A program made the translations under genes and the position numbers. Shown here piece by piece: positions 56,701 to 62,734 of a stretch of DNA of 64,000 nucleotides (the stretch's first letter is position 1; every line of letters starts with the position of its first letter). The notes below the pieces were generated by a model, which searched no databases, was not told the DNA's origin, and worked only from the letters and a program-made list of their open reading frames with translations. The DNA is from Archivesica marissinica (Eukaryota; Mollusca; Bivalvia; Venerida; Vesicomyidae): contig CM026390.1 of assembly GCA_014843695.1 (NCBI GenBank), forward strand, positions 20,844,204 through 20,908,203, written 5' to 3'.

Positions 56701-57529
56701 TACAACATGTATGGGACACGTGTAGACAGAGTGGATATACAACATGTACGGGACACGTGTAGACATAGTGGATAGATAACATGTACGGGACACGTGTAGA
56801 CAGAGTGGATAGATAACATGTACGGGACACGTGTAGACAGGGTGGATATACAACATGTACGGGACACGTGTAGACATAGTGGATATACAACATGTACGGG
56901 ACACGTGTAGACAGAGTGGATATACAACATGTACGGGACACGTGTAGACATAGTGGATATACAACATGTACGGGACACGTGTAGACATAGTGGATATACA
57001 ACATGTACGGGACACGTGTAGACAGAGTGGATAGATAACATGTACGGGACACGTGTAGACAGAGTGGATATACAACATGTACGGGACACGTGTAGACATA
57101 GTGGATATACAACATGTACGGGACACGTGTAGACAGAGTGGATATACAACATGTACGGGACACGTGTAGACAGAGTGGATATACAACATGTATGGGACAC
57201 GTGTAGACAGAGTGGATATACAACATGTACGGGACACGTGTAGACATAGTGGATAGATAACATGTACGGGACACGTGTAGACAGAGTGGATAGATAACAT
57301 GTACGGGACACGTGTAGACAGGGTGGATATACAACATGTACGGGACACGTGTAGACAGAGTGGATAGATAACATGTACGGGACATGTGTAGACAGGGTGG
57401 ATATACAACATGTACGGGACACGTGTAGACAGGGTGGATATACAACATGTACGGGACACGTGTAGACAGGGTGGATAGATAACATGTACGAGACAGGTGT
57501 CTAATCTATCTATCTAATCTTATCTTATC

Positions 57530-57560
<31 letters not shown>

Positions 57561-60122
57561 ATCTATCTATCTATCTATCTATCTTCGTTAGATGTAAAAC
57601 CTCTGGTGGTGTATTTGTAGTGCTAATTTCAATGTTTGTATTTTCCATGAGGGTGTATCTACAGATGTAAATGGCCTATTCAAGTTTTACCCATTATCTT
57701 AAAACTAATTCAAGGTACATCGGAACCTGGAATGTAGAAGAGTAGAGACAATTTGATGTGTCAGAGTTGATTTCTCATTTATTCCATTTGAAAAACAAAC
57801 AGAAAGCAGTTCAGGTGGCAATATATGTGAAAAAGCCTATGAATGTACAGTGGCCGATAACAATAACTGAATGAGTCGTCATCCTGCATGGCCTTACAGG
57901 AAGAAGATGACGTAAAACATAAATTATGTTAATTTGGCAATTTTTATAAGAGTTTGAGTGGTTTTGTGTTTTTGATAGAATTATATCGAATATTCGAATA
58001 CCTTCCCGACTGAATATTCGACTAGCAAAATCGCTATTCATTGCCATCCCTAGTATTAAGCCTCAAAATCATACATTTTTGTAAAATTCAATTTCCTTGA
58101 ATATTTTAACGTGCGAAAAATTCAGAAATAAGATTGCAACTTCATAATCCAAACATTTCACTCCAGCTTTTGATTTAAGTCATATGGTGACTCTCGAGTT
58201 ATCATTGGTGGCGGAAGACGACAGGTGCCCCAGTGAGTAGTCAGGCAAGGACGAACATCTGGGTAGAACCACTGACCTACTGCAAGCCGGCCGGCTGGAT
58301 AGTTTCCCAGACATAAAATATTTTGACAGTGGGATTCGAACCTACAGCAATGAGGGGCAAGTGATTTGAAGTCAACAACAGTAACAATTCAGCCAATACT
58401 GGTGATCAATACATAACGAAAGTAAAACAATGCTTTGGGGTTCTTGTATTCACTGGAAAATATCTATATATAAAACCTATACGTCACAAGCAAAATGAAC
58501 AGACGGATATGTAGTCCAGTGGTAACACGCTGGACTGATAATCCAGGGATCGCAGGTTCGATCCCCCATCTGACCCTAATAAAATTAACAGTCTTTCAGA
58601 TGGGACGTTAAACCGAGGTCTCGTGTCGGTGCTTTAAAAGAACCAGAGGAGATTCTGGAATGGGTCTCTGTCTGTATCATGCACTATCCTCCAACATCTA
58701 ATATAACTAATCTCTTCAGGAGGCATCGCTCATATGGGCAACCGGTAAGGACGATAAATATACGTAAAACACACACAAGCAAAATGAAACCTGCCATAAA
58801 CACTTCTCGGAAATCCAAGAAAAAACAAGAACAATGCAAAACTAGTTTGTCATCACTTTAGACTGGCCAACAAAAATGAGTTTGGCGGCAAATCTGTCCA
58901 ACAATTCTCTTTGATTTAAGTCTAAACTGGACGAAGAAACAAATAAACATTTTTCATTTATTCGCGCATATCATTGCTAGTGTTATTCCCCCTTATCTCA
59001 TCTTGTTGTCAGTACACAGAGATGTCAGCGCTACATCTTGCTTCAATGAATGGTCATACACAGATTGTCAAACTACTCCTGGACTACGGGGCTGACACAA
59101 GTGCCACTGATGTTGTAAGTATACAATCTGAGGCTGACACCAGTGCAACTGATGTTGTAAGTATACAATCTGAGGCTGACACCAGTGCCACTGATGTTGT
59201 AAGTATACAATCTGGGGCTGACACCAGTGCCACTGATGTTGTAAGTATACAATCTGGGGCTGACACCAGTGCCACTGATGTTGTAAGTATACAATCTGGG
59301 GCTGACACCAGTGCCACTGATGTTGTAAGTATACAATCTGGGGCTGACACCAGTGCCACTGATGTTGTAAGTATACAATCTGTGGCTGACACCAGTGCCA
59401 CTGATGTTGTAAGTATACAATCTGAGGCTGACACCAGTGCCACTGATGTTGTAAGTATACAATCTGGGGCTGACACCAGTGCCACTGATGTTGTAAGTAT
59501 ACAATCTGGGGCTGACACCAGTGCCACTGATGTTGTAAGTATACAATCTTGTTCATATTTGCATAATCATAGCAAACAAAATCATATTTATTGTACACTA
59601 TTGATGATAAATGAATAAATGATGAATGATGATGTAAATGATGACGACAATGATGATGATGATGAATGTGATAAAATGTGATAGGTGAGATGATGATAAT
59701 ATGTTGAGGAGAATAATAATGATGACGATTGTGGTGATGGGGATGACACATAATAGGCAGACATAGTTGTAAGACAGGTCTCTCATGGTTGCATAAAGCA
59801 AATAGGGAAGACTTGAAAGACATCATAAAAGTTATCTTGAAAATTAATTCACTTTTAATTTCAGATAAATAAAACAGCGGAATACTATGCAGCAAACAGA
59901 GAAATCACCAACATCTTCACAGAAGAGGAGGCAAGACAAAAATTACAAGCAACAAAGAAATCTATAAAGATTTTAGCTAAGTCTCAAATAGCACTGAACA
60001 AAGGAGGAACACCAAAACATATAATACACCATAAAACAGCGTACAGCCCGAAACATGAGCACATCATGCAGCTGAATGTGTTTGACAGGTTGACGAGGAG
60101 AAAATCTCAATTACCTAAGTGA
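41661..60122 (+). CDS. Ankyrin-repeat protein gene, five coding exons (225 aa)
   Basis: Joining 41661-41780, 43484-43582, 46792-46890, 59013-59114 and 59865-60122 gives one open frame of 225 codons plus TGA. Every junction is phase 0 with GT-AG boundaries. Exons 2 and 3 are exactly 99 bp, one 33-residue ankyrin repeat each (NGETALHVA..., NGQTPLHLA...). Exon 1 holds a capping repeat, exon 4 another repeat (MSALHLASMNGH...LLLDYGADTS), and exon 5 the last half-repeat (NKTAEYYAANREI) followed by a basic tail rich in Lys and His. Ankyrin repeats bind other proteins; no catalytic domain or signal peptide is seen, so a cytosolic or nuclear adaptor is likely. ACC-ATG at 41658-41663 has A at -3, supporting the start, but an upstream exon at 39783 could extend it. 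No clear AATAAA close downstream; ATTAAA occurs near 60937. No specific orthologue recognised. Confidence 0.82.
41957..42158 (-). mobile_element. MITE with TTAA-CCCTTTCAAC termini, copy 2
   Basis: Perfect tips: TTAA-CCCTTTCAAC at 41957 and GTTGAAAGGG-TTAA ending at 42158. It is in inverted orientation relative to copy 1, so the two copies flank exon 1 as an inverted pair about 400 bp apart. Confidence 0.75.
42380..43372. repeat. 34-bp minisatellite in intron 1, about 29 copies
   Basis: Unit TTTAGCATCTCTCACAG followed by TTCTATACTATAGGATG, 34 bp, with AGC/AAC and AGG/ATG states. Blocks with the odd form CACAGTTATTAC recur near 42528 and 42799. A run of 13 C follows at 43373, and exon 2 begins about 110 bp later. 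Confidence 0.97.
43484..43582 (+). CDS. Ankyrin gene exon 2
   Basis: 99 bp between ATTCTTGCAG and GTAATA. It encodes NGETALHVATWYDCEDIVQ then ELLHSGVDVSQPNT: one full 33-residue ankyrin repeat, with the TALHVA motif and the LLHSGVDV end. A MITE begins only 10 bp after the splice donor. Confidence 0.88.
43593..43834. mobile_element. pogo-like MITE in intron 2, next to the donor of exon 2
   Basis: Flanked by TA on both sides (43591-43592, 43835-43836). Ends CAGTTAATCTGTCTTAAGC and, reversed, CAGTTAAACTGG. Interior GGCTGCTTAATAGAGG words recur. A related fragment is at 48338-48479. CAGT tips plus TA duplication fit pogo/Tigger-type elements of the Tc1/mariner group. Confidence 0.6.
43870..44440. 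repeat. About 55-bp tandem array in intron 2, ten copies, tRNA-SINE-like
   Basis: Unit contains GCATTACACCACTGAAG, ATCAAACTCACAACCTC and TTGGCTACGAGGACAC. On the minus strand each unit has TAGCCAAGAGG or TAGCCGAGAGG, near a pol III A box, and GAGTTTGATCTTC or GAGTTTGAACCTC, near a B box. It may therefore be an amplified fragment of a tRNA-derived SINE head. Confidence 0.9.
44686..44925 (+). mobile_element. SINE family 4, first of two tandem copies
   Basis: tRNA-like head ATGATATGGTAGCGCCTTCG and GGAGTTCGAGCCCCGCTGG (B box). Core TTGTGTCCTTAGGCAAGGCA, then GGCGATGGATTCAACAAGG, with the tail AAAATAAATTTGTATAAA. It lies in intron 2. Confidence 0.8.
44935..45178 (+). mobile_element. SINE family 4, second tandem copy
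   Basis: Same order of parts as the copy at 44686: ATAGCGAACTGGTAGAGCAT, CGCCCCGCTGGAGCC, TTGTGTCCTTAGGCAAGGCA, GGCGATGGATTCCATCAGG, tail AAAATAAATTTGTATAAAC. The B box is degraded (GGATTTTGCGCC). Only about 10 bp separate the copies, both in the same direction. Confidence 0.8.
46280..46400 (+). mobile_element. tRNA-like SINE fragment
   Basis: Contains ATTAGCTCAGTGAACGTAC (A-box-like) and, about 35 bp later, AATGTTCGAGTCTTCTAGG (B-box-like), the spacing expected of a tRNA-derived head. No second copy in the window. Confidence 0.4.
46417..46623 (-). pseudogene. N-terminal fragment of a transposon-associated ORF (possibly SWIM-domain protein)
   Basis: Minus-strand frame from ATG at 46623 to TAA at 46417, 68 residues: MASNADLHRVDLDTIPSNF, a middle NISLKARQQGFRFFSEGY, and a C-terminal part YLTVEDVLSIVGNQ. 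The QGxxxFxEGY pattern near residue 40 recalls the start of SWIM-type zinc-finger proteins that are common in invertebrate genomes; this is from memory and uncertain. The usual continuation with the zinc-binding Cys/His residues is absent, so it is a truncated remnant inside the 1.4-kb element. An upstream in-frame ATG would add 13 residues. Confidence 0.38.
46792..46890 (+). CDS. Ankyrin gene exon 3
   Basis: 99 bp between GTGTTTCAG and GTAGTC. It encodes NGQTPLHLAAGYGYSDIVS then HLLDASANIEAKTK, one complete and near-consensus 33-residue ankyrin repeat. The intron after it (46891-59012) is about 12 kb and mostly tandem repeat. Confidence 0.9.
46995..47105 (-). mobile_element. Degraded SINE family 2 fragment
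   Basis: GGTTATTGGTGGAGGAATAC and then GTCAGTATTAAGACACAGAC follow the order of the minus copies at 25022 and 61565 (TTATTGGTGGAGGAAG, GTATTGCAGGCACCGAC), with many changes. Confidence 0.35.
47095..47426. repeat. 34-bp minisatellite in intron 3, about 9-10 copies
   Basis: Unit TACCTCAATACAGTCAAAC followed by CTGAAGTATTTCAAG, 34 bp, nearly identical copies. Confidence 0.97.
47427..48205. repeat. 28-bp minisatellite in intron 3, about 27 copies
   Basis: Unit CACCAGTAGGATTATTG followed by TTGAAACTATT, 28 bp, with CACCAG, TACCAG and TACAAG states. It follows the 34-bp array directly. One unit near 47598 has an insert (GTGGTT). Confidence 0.97.
48200..48310 (+). mobile_element. SINE family 1, 3' part only
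   Basis: TTTTTCTCCGGGTACTACAG, TTTCCTCCCACATGAATGACC and GAGAGTGATTAATATAAGTT match 25850-26065 closely; the head is replaced by the 28-bp array. Confidence 0.7.
48338..48479. mobile_element. pogo-like MITE fragment in intron 3
   Basis: AACCTGTCTTACGCAGCCAG at the left and, reversed, AACCTCTATTAAGCAGCCAG at the right form inverted ends. The interior matches 43593-43834 (GGAATTACAGAAAGTGGCTG; ATACTGGGATTCTGGA). Confidence 0.55.
48490..57490. repeat. 37-bp minisatellite in intron 3, about 9 kb and 243 copies
   Basis: Unit GTGGATATACAACATGTACG followed by GGACACGTGTAGACAGA, 37 bp. Variation is confined to a few sites: TATACAAC/TAGATAAC, ACGG/GCGG/ACGA, AGACAGA/AGACATA/AGGCAGA. Blocks have been copied: the rare series with GGATAAACAAC and GGATAGAAAAC at about 49550-50160 recurs at about 51770-52380, an offset near 60 units; another block recurs at 56705 and 57188, 13 units apart. 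Because 37 is 1 more than a multiple of three and the unit has no stop on the minus strand, all three minus frames stay open for 2300-3000 codons. Each unit carries the palindromes ACATGT and ACACGTGT. Confidence 0.98.
57501..57584. repeat. TCTA/TCTTA microsatellite
   Basis: Tetranucleotide TCTA run with a few TCTTA units, abutting the right end of the 37-bp array. Confidence 0.95.
57590..58165. other. Intron 3 unique sequence, no gene seen
   Basis: AT-rich sequence. It includes ATCGAATATTCGAATACC and GAATATTCGACTAG near 57978-58025, words typical of dispersed repeats, but no boundaries could be set. Confidence 0.5.
58170..58405 (-). mobile_element. SINE family 2 copy (minus)
   Basis: Reading left to right: ATATGGTGACTCTCGAGTTA, TCATTGGTGGCGGAAG, AGAACCACTGACCTAC, GGGATTCGAACCTACAGC, then GGGGCAAGTGATTTGAAGTC. 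It matches 61565-61805 over its length. The minus-strand head holds GACTTCAAATCACTTGCC and the B-box-like GGTTCGAATCCC. Confidence 0.7.
58495..58765 (+). mobile_element. SINE family 3 with tRNA-Ile(GAT)-like head (plus)
   Basis: The head 58500-58572 folds partly like a tRNA. CAGACGG pairs with CCATCTG with one mismatch as acceptor stem. CTGGA-CTGATAA-TCCAG forms a perfect anticodon arm with anticodon GAT. GGTTCGATCC is the B box and TAGTCCAGTGG is A-box-like. The body has CTTTCAGATGGGACGTTAAA, CCGAGGTC, then GGAGGCATCGCTCATATGGG. The body and poor T stem show that it is a retroposon, not a functional tRNA gene. Tail fragments occur at 11795 and 12815. Confidence 0.75.
59013..59114 (+). CDS. 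Ankyrin gene exon 4, with alternative 3' ends
   Basis: After TTGTTGTCAG: YTEMSALHLASMNGHTQIVK then LLLDYGADTSATDV, an ankyrin repeat of 34 codons to the first GTAAGT donor at 59115. The last 24 coding bases and the donor are part of a 42-bp tandem unit, so the exon could also end at any of ten later donors up to 59534, adding 14 residues each time. Confidence 0.85.
59091..59552 (+). repeat. 42-bp array duplicating exon end plus 5' splice site, 11 copies
   Basis: Unit of 42 bp: GCTGACACCAGTGCCACTG, then ATGTT|GTAAGTATACAATCTG and GG or AG. Eleven GTAAGT donors start at 59115, 59157, 59199, and so on every 42 bp to 59535. The plus frame of the ankyrin exon runs open through all copies (ADTSATDV-VSIQSG repeated) to a stop well beyond; the other two plus frames have stops in each unit. 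Substitutions are few (GGGG/GAGG/GTGG, CCACT/CAACT). All three minus frames are open too, from lack of stops. Confidence 0.95.
59600..59740. repeat. GAT/ATG-rich low-complexity stretch in intron 4
   Basis: Irregular GATGAT and AATGAT triplets, with no sharp unit. Confidence 0.85.
59865..60122 (+). CDS. Ankyrin gene exon 5 (terminal)
   Basis: After TTTTAATTTCAG: INKTAEYYAANREITNIFTE completes the last ankyrin repeat. About 65 further residues follow with a Glu/Lys-rich helix (EEEARQKLQATKKSIKILAK), then KHIIHH, YSPKHEH and LTRRKSQLPK, ending in TGA at 60120-60122. The tail is basic and may be disordered or bind a partner; no domain recognised. The last codons lie in a repeated and inverted segment. 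Confidence 0.85.
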   Translation: MNKTAEYYAANREITNIFTEEEARQKLQATKKSIKILAKSQIALNKGGTPKHIIHHKTAYSPKHEHIMQLNVFDRLTRRKSQLPK

Positions 60123-60281
60123 ACATTAGGATATCACCCTTTCTACTGATGAGGAGAAAATCTCAATTACTTAAATGAACATTAGGATATCACCCTTTCT
60201 ACTGATGAGGAGAAATCTCAATCTCAACATCAATAGAAAGGGTGATATCCTAATGTTCACTTAGGTAAATGAGATTTTCTC
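60098..60281 (+). repeat. Inverted repeat across the stop codon, 54-bp arms
   Basis: The arm 60098-60151 starts GAGAAAATCTCAATTACC and contains the stop. The arm 60228-60281 is its reverse complement with 2 mismatches in 54. The 76-nt loop (60152-60227) holds a further direct copy (AGGAGAAAATCTCAATTAC...). Transcribed as mRNA, it could form a long hairpin at the end of the coding region and start of the 3' UTR. Confidence 0.88.
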
Positions 60282-60299
60282 TATTTATTTTTAAATATA

Positions 60300-61454
60300 C
60301 AGTCAAACCTCTCCAGAGCAAACACCATCCGGATACACCCAGATTGGTTGTTGTAGAGAGGTTGTTGTTCTAGGGAGGTTCAACTTTTTAAAGTCTGGAT
60401 ATGCGGGAATAGTCAGTTTTGACAGTTACTATGGCTCATACTGATTTGTATATGGAGTATGGGATACTACTTTCATTATACAATTGATAGATTGAACTAA
60501 GATTGAATATGAAACAACACAAATTTTGTAACATTTGATGTCTCCACGACTTAATTGCATTAATGTTTTTGATCAACAGAGGAGACTGAATAATGTTGAA
60601 AATTAATGAGGTGCAACTGAGGACGTAATGTGTTAAAATCGACAGATTATGCAAATTTATGACAATTATGTACATTAATGATTTATGTTGGCAATACACC
60701 AATGTCAAAAAGTCTGATAAATTGCGCGAGTTCTCGGACACAGTTCAGATCGAGTACAAGAGTGCTCGGAAACGATCATTTGATTTTTGGGATCGTATGT
60801 TTGATTTAATTTCAGATATTTGTTAAGTATTTCGGATATGTCGTGTCCGAAAACTGATGCTAAATTATCTTATTACGGATTGTGATAAAAACATTGCAAA
60901 TCAAAAGCTAAATACTTTATTCATTTTAATGAGAATTATTAAACAAATATATAATGTTTATAGACAGTCACCTCCGTTGACAGACGAGGCAGCATGTCCA
61001 TATACGGTATGCACCTGCAAAATTCCTTTTTTCTTCATCTTAAGCGATCAAAAGATATACATGGTACAACCTTCCAATCATGTGTTTATTTTAGAATATC
61101 CGTAAACAATAATTATGTTCACACTTATGGGTGGGTGGATTATTGACCCCCGGATATGGTCCCAGATTAAGATAATTACTGTTTATTGAAAATTGAAAGG
61201 AACAATTGGCCATTATTTGCATCTGATGACACATACAGTCACACGTACGGACTGTTCGTTCTTTTTCAGCCAAATATTTGTCTGTTCTTGGGAGGTTTTC
61301 TACATCGCTGGGTGGGAAATTGACTGTCGTTGTGTGTTGTTGGGAGGTGTCGTTCATTAGAGGTGAAATTACATGAAAATACAAAGGGTGGGAATAAGTG
61401 ACGCACTAAAGAGGGTGTCGCTATTGGGAGGTGACGTTTGGGGAGATGGGACTG
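60300..61454. mobile_element. pogo-like DNA element, 1.16 kb, non-coding
   Basis: TA-CAGTCAAACCTCTCC at the left and, reversed from the right, TA-CAGTCCCATCTCCCC: 11 of 15 tip bases match, with TA on both sides. The interior has repeated GGGAGGT words near both ends. No transposase frame was found; short open frames inside have no motif. Confidence 0.5.
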
Positions 61455-61564
61455 TAAAATGGAAGTTTACTACCAACTATGAAAGAACTTGGACAATACG
61501 TTTAGGATATTATTATTATACCAGATTTGTATAGCACTCTTTTCATACAGAAATTATACGTTAA

Positions 61565-61805
61565 AAAGTCATCCGGCGACTCTCCAGCTATTATTGGTGG
61601 AGGAAGACTCCGGATGTCCCTCTGAGAAGTATTGCAGGCACCGACGGACACCTGGATAGAACCACTGACCTACCACAAGCCAGCTGGATAGCTTCCTCAC
61701 AGGAAATAATTGGATACCCCCCCCAGTTGGATTCGAACATACAGTGGTGAGGGGCAAGTGATTGGAAGTCAACGACTGTAACTACTTGGCCACGGAGGCC
61801 CCTCA
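61565..61805 (-). mobile_element. SINE family 2, most complete copy (minus)
   Basis: TCCGGCGACTCTCCAGCTAT, TATTGGTGGAGGAAGAC, GCACCGACGGACACCTGG, TTGGATTCGAACATACAG, GGGGCAAGTGATTGGAAGTC and CTTGGCCACGGAGGCC. On the minus strand GGCCTCCGTGGCCAAGTAGT begins a tRNA-like head with an A-box-like TGGCCAAGT and a B-box-like GTTCGAATCC. Confidence 0.75.
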
Positions 61806-61974
61806 TTTTAAAATAATGAAGAGATTTCTCAATTTTCATCAATATTACTAAGATTAAATTATTGTGAATATGCCTATTTATTTGGTGTTGTTGTTTCTTT
61901 TTTCCGAAACAGTAAATCAATCTAAATTTACAATTGGTAGAAATCTAGAATCAATTTCGTAGTTGCATTTGACA

Positions 61975-62270
61975 TCATTTTATTGATAGACTCATTACTC
62001 CTTTTGTTAAATATAATTCTAACATGACTCGGCATTTTATTGATAGACTCATTACTCCTTTTGTTAAATATAATTCTAACATGACTCGGCATTTTATTGA
62101 TAAGACTCATTACTCCTTTTGTTAAATATAATTCTAACATGACTCGGCATTTTATTGATAGACTCATTACTCCTTTTGTTAAAAATAATTCTAACGTGAC
62201 TCGGCATTTTATTGATAGACTCATTACTCCTTTTGTTAAAAATAATTCTAACATGACTCGGCATTTTGTC
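61975..62270. repeat. 57-bp tandem repeat, about five copies
   Basis: Unit contains CATTTTATTGATAGACTC, ATTACTCCTTTTGTTAAA and TATAATTCTAACATGACTCGG. The last unit runs straight into the dispersed repeat at 62255. Confidence 0.95.
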
Positions 62271-62560
62271 TGTATACGACAAGAAGGAATTTACCGTATT
62301 TAGTTTTGTAATAAAACAGGGTTTGTAGTTTTATGATGTCATCTAAACTATTGTTGCGCTTTTTAGATACTTTAATTATGTTAGAATCGAAATAATACTT
62401 GTATTTGCGTTATTTATTGTCGAATAAAACATGTTTTGTCGTTCTGAGCACCGGAATTAACCACTTAGTCCTATGGCTTGCAAGGTTAATGAATTCCTAC
62501 GAGTCAGAACACCATGTTTTATTCGCCAATAAATAATTGAAAGACAAATATTACTTCTAA
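62255..62560 (+). repeat. Dispersed repeat, copy 2
   Basis: Matches 40665-41095 in order (CATTTTGTCTGTATAC, GCTTTTTAGATA, ATGTTAGAATCGAAATAATA, GTCGAATAAAACATG, GAGCACCGGAATTAACCAC). GAATAAAACATG near 62425 and CATGTTTTATTCG near 62513 form an inverted pair around its 3' part. Confidence 0.75.
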
Positions 62561-62734
62561 AGTAACAATCGAATAATGTCATTTGTCAATAATTGTGTGT
62601 ATTATGTAATGTATGCAATTGTATTATAAAAACAAAAATTGTCTTTACTGAGAAAAATTGACAAAATCTAAATATGAACATCAATTGAAACAATTTGAAC
62701 TAGTCTTCTATTATTTCACTTGATTATTTAAATC

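Noticed and set aside
48368..57485. Minus-strand open frames of 3026, 3008 and 2333 codons
   Set aside because: All three frames of the same repeat are open, they encode rotations of the same peptide, and they lie antisense in an intron of a spliced gene. They are taken as an effect of a stop-free 37-bp unit.
58500..58572. Functional tRNA-Ile gene
   Set aside because: The anticodon arm is good, but the T stem and acceptor stem have mismatches and the sequence continues into a SINE body with other copies in the window.
59068..59895. Three minus-strand frames (for example QHQWHWCQPQIVYL)
   Set aside because: Shadows of the 42-bp plus-strand array, which is explained by the ankyrin exon and its donors.
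61925..62303. Overlapping frames on both strands (RLITPFVKNNSN, HVRIIFNKRSNES)
   Set aside because: A 57-bp repeat is a multiple of three and opens frames on both strands; no other support.
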